From an uncultured Clostridia bacterium (lineage in GTDB: Bacteria; Bacillota; Clostridia; Oscillospirales; Butyricicoccaceae): 22,516 bases of DNA. Positions 7,233 through 14,758 of the stretch are shown one piece after another. Under the pieces are notes generated by a model, which saw only the letters and a program-made list of their open reading frames with translations, ran no database searches and had not been told where the DNA came from. A program made the position numbers and the translations under genes. The DNA lies in NCBI GenBank assembly GCA_910586575.1, contig CAJUJQ010000041.1, forward strand, positions 1-22,516, read 5' to 3'. Position 1 is the first letter of the stretch. The number at the start of each line of letters is the position of its first letter.

Positions 7233-7260
7233 CTCAGCCGTCCGTCAGCGGACGGCTGAG
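7233..7260 (+). repeat. 12-bp perfect stem-loop between tolC-like and MFP genes
   Basis: CTCAGCCGTCCG (7233-7244), a 4-nt loop and CGGACGGCTGAG (7249-7260) make a perfect GC-rich hairpin 22 bp after the stop codon. No T-run follows, so it is unlikely to stop transcription fully. It may be an RNA processing or 3'-end stabilising element that sets different levels of the TolC-like protein and the downstream pump. Confidence 0.6.
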
Positions 7261-7320
7261 CCGATTCCTATTCGTATTATAATCGATAAATATTATAAAT
7301 TGTATATTACAGAGGTACAT

Positions 7321-8607
7321 ATGAAAAAAAGGATTTTTTCCCTCCTGCTTGCCGGTGCGATGGTTGTTTCGCTCACGTCCTGCGGCAGCAAAGATGAGGA
7401 GGAGGGCGCAGAGGATACCCCAACGGTAATTGGCACGGCGGTCGAAGTCGCTTCCGCCGAGCGCGGCTCCATGGCGACCGAAAACACGCTCTCCGGCCAG
7501 GTAATTGCCGACAAAAGCGTTTCCGTTGTGCCGATGGCCCAGGGAATGGTGAGCGGGCTGGAAGCTGAGGTCGGCGACACGGTCGAAGAGGGTGAACTGC
7601 TGTTTACGATTGACACCTCGACCGTTACCGCAGGCTACGGCGCACTGACCACCAGCTACGAGGCAACCAAGGAAATGACCGACGAATCGATTAAAAACGC
7701 ACAGATTGCGGTCGAAAACGCGCAGATTCAGAAGGGCAACGCACAGCTCGCCCTGAGCAACGCGCAAATCGCGCTGCAAAGCGCACAAAACAACCTTTAC
7801 AACACCCAGCAGCTTTTTCTGGTCGGCGCGGCAAGCCAGGTGGAGCTGACCGCCGCTTTCGACGCACTTTCCCAGGCGGAAGCCGGTGTCGCGCAGGCAC
7901 AGTCCGCGGTTGACCAGGCGGATTACGGCATCCAGCAGGCTGAAAACGGCGTTGCGCAGGCACAGGCCAGCCAGAAAAGCTCACTTGCGCAAATCCAGTC
8001 GTCGATGTCCTCCATGGGTGCCCAGGCGAAGAACGGCAAAGTCAAAGCGCCCTGCTCCGGGCTGGTCACCTCGGTCAGCGTGGTAAACGGCGGCTTTGCG
8101 GGCGGTTCCCCCGCCATGACGATTGCACAGGACGGGCTGACCCGGGTTTCGGTTTCGGTCAGTGAGAGTATTTATGGCAAGCTTCGGGTCGGCGATACCG
8201 CCGAGGTCAGCATTCCTTCCCTCCTTGATGAGCCTTACACCGCGCAGATTGCGCACATTGATATTGCCGCCAACCCGCAGACCGCCCTTTATGAGGTGCG
8301 GCTGCATACGCCGGATGATTTGGAAATCCCCATCGGCACCTTTGCCGAGGTTACCTTCTTCTCTGACCGACGCGAGGACGTTGTCCGCATCCCGACCGAA
8401 GCCATCCTGACCGACAACGAACAAAAATATGTCTATGTCCTGGACAGCGGCCGGAAAACGGCTTCCCGCAAGGATATTACCACCGGCCTGGCCGGCGAAA
8501 CACAGACCGAAGTGACCTCCGGCCTGACCGGCACGGAAACCGTGGTCGTCAAGGGGCAAAGCTACCTGTCCGACGGCGCGGCCGTGCGCGTGGTAGGGGA
8601 GGGATAA
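7321..8607 (+). CDS. RND efflux periplasmic adaptor (membrane-fusion protein), lipoprotein
   Basis: The adaptor joining the RND pump to its partner on the outer face of the membrane. The 428-aa protein has a lipoprotein signal: a KKR start, a hydrophobic core and lipobox LTSC with Cys21 as the lipidated residue. Domain order is that of the HlyD/AcrA family: beta-barrel entry and first lipoyl half (about 50-100, with GDTVEEGELLFTID), a helical hairpin (about 112-235), second lipoyl half (KVKAPCSGLVTSVSV, 240-254), then barrel and membrane-proximal domains to the end. The hairpin has a striking 7-residue repeat built on NAQ (126, 133, 140, 147, then SAQ 154 and NTQ 161), typical of a coiled coil. 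The ATG follows AGAGGT by 4 nt. Its stop lies 3 bp before the pump start, showing translational coupling. Substrate is unknown. Confidence 0.92.
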   Translation: MKKRIFSLLLAGAMVVSLTSCGSKDEEEGAEDTPTVIGTAVEVASAERGSMATENTLSGQVIADKSVSVVPMAQGMVSGLEAEVGDTVEEGELLFTIDTSTVTAGYGALTTSYEATKEMTDESIKNAQIAVENAQIQKGNAQLALSNAQIALQSAQNNLYNTQQLFLVGAASQVELTAAFDALSQAEAGVAQAQSAVDQADYGIQQAENGVAQAQASQKSSLAQIQSSMSSMGAQAKNGKVKAPCSGLVTSVSVVNGGFAGGSPAMTIAQDGLTRVSVSVSESIYGKLRVGDTAEVSIPSLLDEPYTAQIAHIDIAANPQTALYEVRLHTPDDLEIPIGTFAEVTFFSDRREDVVRIPTEAILTDNEQKYVYVLDSGRKTASRKDITTGLAGETQTEVTSGLTGTETVVVKGQSYLSDGAAVRVVGEG

Positions 8608-8610
8608 CGT

Positions 8611-11600
8611 TTGAAACAGCTTGTCTCCTTCTGCATCAAGCACCATGTTACCACCATGCTTGCCTGCGTCATTATCGCGATTTTCGGCATTACGGGCTTT
8701 AGCTCGCTGCCGCTTGCGCTGACCCCGGATATTGAGCTTCCGGTTGCGATGGTGATGACCACCTATTCCGGGGCTGGCCCGCAGGAAGTGGAAAACATGG
8801 TCACGCGCACCATTGAGCAGGCATGCGCCTCAGTTTCGGGCATGGATGAGATTACGTCCTATTCCTCCGAAGGCTCGTCGCAGGTAAGCGTCACCTTTAC
8901 CGACAGCACCGATATGAGCGAGGCCATGGTTGACCTGCGCGACCGCATTGACCGGGTGAAATCCTATCTTCCGGAGGATGCTTCCGCACCGATTGTCATG
9001 GCAATCGACGTGGATATGATGCCGGTTGTACAGCTCGGCCTGCGCGGCACGGATCTTGCCGAGCTGCAGCGCATTGCCGAGGATGAGATTACCCCGGCGC
9101 TTGAACGCATTAACGGCGTAGCTTCGGTCGATATTTACGGCGGCTACGAAAACCAGGTTTCCGTCAAGACCTATTCCGACCGTTTGGCAGGCTACCGGCT
9201 GAGCGTCAGCTATGTCGCCCAGATTTTGGGCGCGGAAAATATGACACTCGCGGGCGGCTCTGTGCAGAACGGCAGCCAAACCCTTTCCGTCCGCACGGAC
9301 GGCGCTTACTCCTCGGTGGAGGATATCGCGGCGGCGCTCATCCCGCTGCCGGCCGGCGGCTCGGTGCGCCTTTCCGAAATCGCCGACGTTGTGCTCGAAC
9401 CGCAGGAACAGTCCAACATCGCAAAAATGAACGGCGACGTCGGCGTTGTACTGGCGGTCAACAAGCAATCCGGCATCAATACCGTGCAGGTGGCGCAGCG
9501 CGTGCTCCGGCAGATGGACCGCCTGACCGAGGAAAACGCCGCCCTTGAATGGGGCATCCTGATGGATCAGTCCGATTATATCAATCTTTCGGTTGACCAG
9601 GCACTTTCCAACATTGTGTTCGGCGTAATTCTGGCGGCTATCGTGCTGCTGGTATTCCTGCGCAGCTTCGGCTCGACGGCGGTCATTTCAATCGCCATGC
9701 CGATGTGCATTATTTCGGTTTTCCTGATTATGAAGGCCGCTGGGCTGACCCTCAACATGATGAGCCTTGGCGGTATCACGATGGGCGTGGGCATGATCGT
9801 CGATAACTCGATTGTCGTGCTGGAAAATATCTACTCCTACCGCGCGGACGGGCGCAGCCGCTATGAGTCCTGCGTGTTCGGTACCGGCGAGGTGGCACTG
9901 TCCATCTCAGCTTCTACGCTGACGACCGTGGCGGTATTCCTGCCGCTTGGCCTGACCGGCGGTCTGGTCGGGATGCTGTTTAAGGATTTCTGCGTGACGA
10001 TTGCGTCGCTGCTGCTAACTTCCCTGGCTATCGCGCTGACGCTCGTGCCACTGCTGTGCTATATGCTGCTCGACCGCAACGACAAGCGGCAGCTGAAAAG
10101 CGGCAAACCGAAGAAAGCTTCCAAGCTGATGTCGGGGGCAAACCGGGTAATGGACGGCTACCGCAGGCTGCTCGGCTTCTTTATCCGGCGGCGCTGGGTC
10201 GCGGTGGTTACCAGCCTTGCGATGATTGTAATGTTTATCGGCTCGATTGCGCTTTGCAGCTTTGAGCTGATGCCGTCCATGGACCAGGGCATGGTGCAAA
10301 TCAACGTCAGTATGCCAATCGGCTCCGAGCTTTCCGAGTGCGAGGCCATTTCCGACCGGGTGCTTGGGATTGTACTGGATAAGGTGCCCGAGGCGACCGT
10401 TTCCGCCTATACCGCAAGCAGCGGTTCCAGCTCCTTTGTCATTAACCTTACCCCACTTGAGGAGCGTGAACGCTCGGCGACCGAAATTGGCGCGGAGCTG
10501 CGTGACGCGGTTGCCGAGATTGCGGGCGCGGAAATTACGGTGTCGGACGGCGGCATGATGGATATGTCCGCCATGACCGGCAACACCATCAATGTGACGC
10601 TTTCAGGCGACGACTATGACCAGCTGACCACGACGACAAACGACCTGATCGGGCTGATTTCGGCACTGCCGGACGCGATTGACGTAACATCATCTGCCAG
10701 TGAGCAGGTGCCGGAAGTTGATATCACCATCAACCGCAAGAACGCAACACGGTTCGGGCTGAACGCCGCAACCATCGGCTCTACGGTGCGGCAGCAGCTT
10801 TCGGGCGCAACCGCTACCCAGCTGCGCATGGACGGCGAAGAAATTACGGTTTCGGTCTCGGGCGACAGCCGGACGGGGGACAGCGTGGACGCGCTGCGCA
10901 CCATCCCGCTGACGACCGCTTCCGGCGGCACGGTCCCGCTTTCGCTGGTCGCGGATATCGATATTGTGCTCGCTCCGCAGAGCATCAACCGCCTGAACCA
11001 GAGCCGCACGGTGACCATTACCGGCGGCAGCCGCTCGGATGATACCACCGGCATTTATAACACTGTCCAACAAATCCTGGACAATTACCCGCTGCCGGAC
11101 GGCATCGAAATCGAGAACGGCGGCGAAATGGAATCCATGACCGAATCTTTCGGCGACCTGGGTTACGCGCTGATTGTCGCGCTCGGCCTGGTGTATTTTG
11201 TACTGGCAAGCCAGTTTGAATCCTTTATTTTACCGGTCATTATTATGATGATCCTGCCGATTGGACTGCTCGGTTCGCTGTTCGGGCTTCCCCTGACCGG
11301 GCAATCTATCTCGATTGTCGCACTGATTGGCGTCATTATGCTGGCGGGTACGGTGGTCAACTCGTCTATTGTACTGATTGACTATATCCAAATCCGCCGC
11401 CGGCGCGGGGAACCGAAGAATGACGCGATTTTGAACGCGTGCCCGCGCCGCGTGCGCCCAGTTCTGATGACCACGCTGACCACCATTCTTGGCCTTCTGC
11501 CGATGCAGATCAGCGGCGGCGAAGGCAGTGAAATGATGATACCGATGTCTACAGTCATGATTACAGGCATGATTATTTCCACAATTGTCACGCTTCTGTT

Positions 11601-11712
11601 TACGCCAGTCTATTATTCGCTGATTGACAGCCTGATTGCCAAGGTCACGCGCCGCAAAACGGATAAAGCCCCTGTCGAAGAGCCGGAACCGCTTCCGGCA
11701 GGCGTGGAATAA
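8611..11712 (+). CDS. RND-family efflux transporter, inner-membrane pump
   Basis: A 1033-aa pump of the AcrB/HAE type that exports drugs or amphiphiles using an ion gradient. The length and two-fold layout are normal: TM1 at about 12-30, a large extracytoplasmic loop, a helix bundle at about 330-490, the second single helix near 530, a second large loop and a final helix bundle at about 850-1010. GGITMGVGMIVDNSIVVLENI (387-407) is the TM4 motif, with Asp398 kept but Asn399 where AcrB has its second Asp. In TM10, Asn917 appears at the place of the AcrB Lys940. The start is TTG at 8611, with AGGGGAGGG 6-8 nt upstream. It is the third gene of the operon, 3 bp after the adaptor gene. The C-terminal tail is short and charged. 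Bacillus SwrC shows that Firmicutes use such pumps; the substrate here is unknown. Confidence 0.95.
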   Translation: MKQLVSFCIKHHVTTMLACVIIAIFGITGFSSLPLALTPDIELPVAMVMTTYSGAGPQEVENMVTRTIEQACASVSGMDEITSYSSEGSSQVSVTFTDSTDMSEAMVDLRDRIDRVKSYLPEDASAPIVMAIDVDMMPVVQLGLRGTDLAELQRIAEDEITPALERINGVASVDIYGGYENQVSVKTYSDRLAGYRLSVSYVAQILGAENMTLAGGSVQNGSQTLSVRTDGAYSSVEDIAAALIPLPAGGSVRLSEIADVVLEPQEQSNIAKMNGDVGVVLAVNKQSGINTVQVAQRVLRQMDRLTEENAALEWGILMDQSDYINLSVDQALSNIVFGVILAAIVLLVFLRSFGSTAVISIAMPMCIISVFLIMKAAGLTLNMMSLGGITMGVGMIVDNSIVVLENIYSYRADGRSRYESCVFGTGEVALSISASTLTTVAVFLPLGLTGGLVGMLFKDFCVTIASLLLTSLAIALTLVPLLCYMLLDRNDKRQLKSGKPKKASKLMSGANRVMDGYRRLLGFFIRRRWVAVVTSLAMIVMFIGSIALCSFELMPSMDQGMVQINVSMPIGSELSECEAISDRVLGIVLDKVPEATVSAYTASSGSSSFVINLTPLEERERSATEIGAELRDAVAEIAGAEITVSDGGMMDMSAMTGNTINVTLSGDDYDQLTTTTNDLIGLISALPDAIDVTSSASEQVPEVDITINRKNATRFGLNAATIGSTVRQQLSGATATQLRMDGEEITVSVSGDSRTGDSVDALRTIPLTTASGGTVPLSLVADIDIVLAPQSINRLNQSRTVTITGGSRSDDTTGIYNTVQQILDNYPLPDGIEIENGGEMESMTESFGDLGYALIVALGLVYFVLASQFESFILPVIIMMILPIGLLGSLFGLPLTGQSISIVALIGVIMLAGTVVNSSIVLIDYIQIRRRRGEPKNDAILNACPRRVRPVLMTTLTTILGLLPMQISGGEGSEMMIPMSTVMITGMIISTIVTLLFTPVYYSLIDSLIAKVTRRKTDKAPVEEPEPLPAGVE

Positions 11713-11762
11713 GGCTCTGTTTAAAAATTATCCGAACGCCCACCGACGAGTCTTTTTCCTCC

Positions 11763-11852
11763 AATCCATCAGGATTCCCGCGAAAATTTGCCTTGCTTGG
11801 GGAAAAAAACCTTCACCACCGGACGCACTTTCAATTATCAAACAAAGCCTAA
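11763..11852 (+). repeat. Diverged ~90-bp dispersed repeat, copy 2
   Basis: Aligns by eye with 1434-1524 (same orientation, equal length within 1 bp). It lies between the pump gene and the TetR coding region and covers the only TTG codons (11788, 11797) that could serve as usual starts for the TetR frame. The strand is nominal. Confidence 0.45.
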
Positions 11853-11895
11853 CAGAGAGAGCTGCTCAAGAAAAAAATGGAAGGGGGAACCGCGT

Positions 11896-12474
11896 ATCGA
11901 AACAGCAACACGGGCACGCCGCAAAGAGGAAATTATCAAGGCATCTGTCATAGAATTTTGTGAGAAGGGCTACGACCGTGCCAAAATGGAAGAAATCGCG
12001 CGAAGGGTTGGCATTGGCAAATCGACGGTATACGAATATTTCCCGTCTAAACTGGAATTACTGACCGCAACGGGGGAATATTTCCTCGACGGGATGCTGC
12101 TGGACATGGAACGGATGCTGAACACGGACCGCCCGGTCCGTCAGGCGCTGGGAGATTATCTGGAATATATCAGCAGTGTCATGGGCACGCTGGGCATCAA
12201 TTTCCTGCATTTGGTAGGAGATCAGGCCGTTACAGAAGTTATCCATAGCCTATGCGTAAAATACATGAAAAGCACATCGGAAAAACTGATTGGTATCCTG
12301 CGCTACGCGCAGGATACCGGTGAGATCTCACCGGACGCAAACATCTGGACGGCGGTATCGCTGCTTATCACCATCCCAAACCCGCCGTTCATCAAACTGA
12401 CCGCGCAATCCCGGCAAAATGACCCTGTCAACCAGCTGCTTGACCTGCTGTTTTCGGGGCTGTCCCCACGATAA
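11896..12474 (+). CDS. TetR/AcrR-family transcriptional repressor
   Basis: A DNA-binding repressor, probably of this efflux operon. The N-terminal helix-turn-helix is typical: TRARRKEEIIKASVIEFCEKG, then MEEIARRVGIGKSTVYEYFPSK, followed by a helical ligand-binding domain. From 11896 it has 192 aa, a normal family length. The start is uncertain. The frame is open back to TTG codons at 11797 and 11788, but these lack a ribosome site, lie in a dispersed repeat and would add an odd 33-36-residue tail. The good ribosome site AAGGGGGA is 7 nt before an ATC codon at 11896, where homology to the family begins; I therefore propose ATC as start, or a sequence error or lost start codon there. An ATG at 11877 is out of frame. 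It is the last gene of the operon, before a terminator, and the palindrome at 5883-5900 is its likely target. Confidence 0.85.
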   Translation: METATRARRKEEIIKASVIEFCEKGYDRAKMEEIARRVGIGKSTVYEYFPSKLELLTATGEYFLDGMLLDMERMLNTDRPVRQALGDYLEYISSVMGTLGINFLHLVGDQAVTEVIHSLCVKYMKSTSEKLIGILRYAQDTGEISPDANIWTAVSLLITIPNPPFIKLTAQSRQNDPVNQLLDLLFSGLSPR

Positions 12475-12512
12475 GGAACCGTGAATTCCCAATCACATAC
12501 GTACCCTGTGAA

Positions 12513-12549
12513 GGGGCTGTCCTCAAAATGAGGCAGCCCCGCTTTTTTT
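12513..12549 (+). terminator. Intrinsic terminator of the efflux operon
   Basis: GGGGCTG-T-CCTCA (12513-12525) pairs with TGAGG-CAGCCCC (12529-12540) around AAA, with one bulged T, followed by GC and seven T residues. It ends the tolC-like/MFP/RND/tetR transcript 38 bp after the tetR stop. Confidence 0.93.
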
Positions 12550-12634
12550 ATTTCCGCGCGTCAGCGCGCACCTTCCCGCCGCGCCTTATCAGGGCGGCGG
12601 CGGGCGTTGCAGCGCAGGCAGATACACTCCAGAA

Positions 12635-12654
12635 GCCCGGCGGTTACGCCGGGC
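12635..12654. repeat. 8-bp GC hairpin
   Basis: GCCCGGCG (12635-12642), a 4-nt loop GTTA and CGCCGGGC (12647-12654) pair perfectly. No T-run follows. It is one of a series of inverted repeats in the dnaA upstream spacer. Confidence 0.55.
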
Positions 12655-12776
12655 GGCACCACCGCAGCAACACCCTTTACGGCACCGCAGCCGGTTTCTT
12701 TTCACCGCGCAGGAACGAGGGCACGGACGGAAGCCACGACAGGTCCCCACCTAACCCGGACTGCCAGCCCACAATC

Positions 12777-12826
12777 CGCAAACCTTGGCGCGCCCCGGCC
12801 ACCGTGCCGGGGCGTGTAGGTTTGCG
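12777..12826. repeat. 50-nt two-part hairpin
   Basis: Outer arms CGCAAACC (12777-12784) and GGTTTGCG (12819-12826) and inner arms CGCCCCGGC (12791-12799) and GCCGGGGCG (12806-12814) are all perfect. A small internal loop joins them and a 6-nt loop caps the stem. The preserved double-stem layout suggests RNA structure or a palindromic repeat unit rather than chance. Confidence 0.6.
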
Positions 12827-12867
12827 CCACCCATGAACGGCTGCGCCAGCAGGGGAGGTAGAGAGCA

Positions 12868-12908
12868 CGAGAGAAGGAGGGGACCGGTCAGGTCCCCTCC
12901 TTCTCTCG
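12868..12908. repeat. 18-bp perfect inverted repeat before dnaA
   Basis: The arms 12868-12885 and 12891-12908 are exact reverse complements around the 5-nt loop GGTCA. The left arm is almost all purine (AGAAGGAGGGGA core). No T-run follows on the + strand, and it lies 80 bp upstream of the dnaA -35 box. It is one of the strongest hairpins in the window outside the terminators. Confidence 0.7.
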
Positions 12909-12987
12909 AACCCCGTTCCCACATACTTCCAAGTACACACCCCCACCAAATTTTCCACATTCAAAAATATTTCTTGCATCCCGCCCT

Positions 12988-13015
12988 TTGCAATTCCGTC
13001 GGGAAATGGTATAAT
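12988..13015 (+). promoter_or_regulatory. dnaA promoter
   Basis: TTGCAA (12988-12993), a 16-bp spacer and a perfect TATAAT (13010-13015) with an extended TGG give a start near 13022 and a ~30-nt leader holding AAAGGGGGAA before the dnaA ATG. The DnaA-box-like TTTTCCACA at 12951-12959 sits 29 bp upstream of the -35 and could serve autoregulation. Confidence 0.85.
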
Positions 13016-13052
13016 AAAACTATCTGCACACTCCGACAAAGGGGGAACATCT

Positions 13053-14339
13053 ATGGCTAACCAGCAAATCCTGGAAATGGCACTCAAGCAAATGGAACAA
13101 ACCATCAACCCAGTCACCCTGACTGCCTGGTTCGATGACGCCAAGGTCACCGCTTTTGAAGGCAGCCGCCTGACACTCCATGTACCTAACGACTTCAAAA
13201 AGGAAATCATCGAAAGCCGGTTCATAGACGCTCTGAAATCCGCGCTCAAAACCCTGTTCGATGAGGAAATTACGGTCGAAATCGTGACTGGCGAAGTCAA
13301 ACAGGCCCCGGAAATGATTGGCGTCCCCAACGACACCTATACATTCGACCATTTTATCGTCGGCTCTTCCAATAAATTCGCCCACGCCGCCGCAACCGCC
13401 GTTTCCAAAAAACCTGCCATCGTTTACAATCCATTATTTATCTACGGTCACTCCGGCCTCGGGAAAACCCACTTACTCTACGCAATCGCACACGAGCTGC
13501 GCATCACCCATTCCAACTTCAAAATCGTATACGTCAAAGGCGAGGACTTCACAAACGAGCTGATTACCGCCATCCAGGACGGCGACATGCAGAATTTCCG
13601 AGAAAAATACCGTACCGCCGATCTCTTCCTGATTGACGATATTCAGTTCATCGCAGGAAAGGAACGCACACAAGAGGAATTCTTCCATACCTTCAACGCG
13701 ATTTATGAAGCCAACCGACAGGTTGTCCTCACCAGTGACCGCCCACCCAAGGAAATCAATACACTGGAGGACCGCCTACGCACGCGTTTTGAAATGGGAC
13801 TGCTCGCCGATATCCAACCGCCAGACTATGAAACCCGTATTGCAATCATCAAATCCAAAGCCGAACAATACGGATATACCCTTCCTTCCGATGTTATGGA
13901 TACCATCGCCAACGGCATCCAATCCAACGTCCGCCAGCTGGAAGGCGCAGTCCAAAAAATCAAGGCCATGCACGAACTGATGAACAAAGAAATAACCATC
14001 GAACTTGCCCTCAAGGCCATCGAAGAAGTCAAAACCGAAAGCCCCGGCCTGAACCCAACCCCACAAATGATTATGCAGGCTGTCGCAAACTATTACTGCA
14101 TCCCAGTCGAACAGATTACCTCCAACAAGCGCTCAAAAGATACTGTACAGCCCCGTCAGGTATCCATGTACCTGGTGCGCGATATGCTCGGCTATTCCCT
14201 GCCCGAAATCGGCAAAATCTTCTCCCGCGACCACACCACCGTTCTGCACGCCGTGGACAAAGTCAAAGCACAAATGAAAACTTCGTCAGAAATGAACGAT
14301 ATCCTCAAGACCCTCACCGATAACATCCGTTCTATCTGA
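13053..14339 (+). CDS. dnaA: Chromosomal replication initiator DnaA
   Basis: Binds DnaA boxes at oriC, forms an ATP-dependent filament and opens the duplex; it is also a transcription factor. The 428-aa protein shows all parts: domain I (about 1-80), a very short domain II linker (about 81-95), the AAA+ domain with Walker A GHSGLGKT (132-139) and Walker B LFLIDDIQFI (191-200), sensor/arginine-finger region LEDRLRTRFEMGL, and domain IV ending with the DNA-binding signature SRDHTTVLHAV. It is slightly shorter than B. subtilis DnaA (446), mostly from the short linker. The ATG has AAAGGGGG about 8 nt upstream. The coding strand is clearly C-rich and lower in CpG than the genes to its left and right. 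It starts the origin operon and is followed by the DnaA-box cluster. Confidence 0.98.
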   Translation: MANQQILEMALKQMEQTINPVTLTAWFDDAKVTAFEGSRLTLHVPNDFKKEIIESRFIDALKSALKTLFDEEITVEIVTGEVKQAPEMIGVPNDTYTFDHFIVGSSNKFAHAAATAVSKKPAIVYNPLFIYGHSGLGKTHLLYAIAHELRITHSNFKIVYVKGEDFTNELITAIQDGDMQNFREKYRTADLFLIDDIQFIAGKERTQEEFFHTFNAIYEANRQVVLTSDRPPKEINTLEDRLRTRFEMGLLADIQPPDYETRIAIIKSKAEQYGYTLPSDVMDTIANGIQSNVRQLEGAVQKIKAMHELMNKEITIELALKAIEEVKTESPGLNPTPQMIMQAVANYYCIPVEQITSNKRSKDTVQPRQVSMYLVRDMLGYSLPEIGKIFSRDHTTVLHAVDKVKAQMKTSSEMNDILKTLTDNIRSI

Positions 14340-14758
14340 GGCAAACACTGCCCCCCAAAAAAGTGCAAAAGCACAGAACAATACTTTCATACCCTTTTCA
14401 CAATTCACAAGCTGCTGTGGACTGTGCATAACTTTCTGTGGACAAATTTTTCCCGTTTTTTTCGTCCACAGCTGAAAAATTTTTATCCACAACCTCCCTG
14501 GGGACGCGATTTTCCCCACCGTTCTTGGGAAAAATAACAGTTTCCACAATATCCACAGCCTCTACGATGACTTCTAAAATCATATTTCTTTCTAAGATGC
14601 TTCAATCTGCCCGCAGCTCCTGAGAAAACCACAAACGCTGTGGATAAAAATTCAGTCAAAAAAATGCAGGACATCCTGCAACCCACCCGTGAAACAATCC
14701 CTCTAAATCATTGCCAATGATTACAGTTTGTATAGAAACAAAAGAAAGGACCGAATCA
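14340..14758. other. oriC: oriC region between dnaA and dnaN
   Basis: A 419-bp gene-less, AT-rich stretch with a cluster of DnaA boxes. Two are perfect TTATCCACA: 14483-14491 (+) and 14639-14647 (-). Close matches are TTATGCACA at 14423-14431 (-), TTGTCCACA at 14437-14445 (-), TCGTCCACA at 14462-14470 (+), GTTTCCACA at 14540-14548 (+) and ATATCCACA at 14549-14557 (+); a weaker one is at 14416-14424 (-). The AT-rich run at about 14570-14598, between the box cluster and the last box, is a candidate unwinding element. A TGCAGGA/TCCTGCA palindrome (14665-14680) and an AATCATT/AATGATT inverted repeat (14706-14722) precede dnaN. The location matches the B. subtilis-type origin. Confidence 0.88.

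Larger units (their letters stand above)
12475..13052. other. 578-bp spacer upstream of dnaA, hairpin-rich
   Basis: No protein gene is supported. It holds, in order, the efflux operon terminator, a GC-rich block with inverted repeats at 12556-12569, 12575-12605, 12635-12654, 12777-12826 and 12868-12908, one near-match DnaA box TTTTCCACA (12951-12959) and the dnaA promoter. The hairpin block could be a structured RNA, a palindromic repeat element or part of the origin region. Confidence 0.6.

Noticed and set aside
7710..7800. Short tandem DNA repeats in the adaptor gene, possible phase-variable tract or CRISPR-like array
   Set aside because: The period is 21 bp, matching seven codons of a coiled-coil heptad, with diverged copies and no spacers.
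12124..12141. ACGGACC/GGTCCGT inverted repeat resembling the efflux operator
   Set aside because: It lies inside the TetR coding region, has a 4-nt spacer and a different core, and is probably due to codon choice.
12868..12908. The 18-bp inverted repeat read as an intrinsic terminator
   Set aside because: No T-run follows on either strand, and a good terminator for the upstream operon already exists at 12513-12549.
12677..13336. - strand frame over the dnaA upstream spacer and dnaA start
   Set aside because: It runs through hairpins and the dnaA promoter and into dnaA on the opposite strand, and its translation has no recognisable domain.
14706..14722. AATCATT/AATGATT inverted repeat as a dnaN operator
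   Set aside because: Only seven pairs with AT-rich arms in an AT-rich region; noted in the oriC entry but not claimed as a site.
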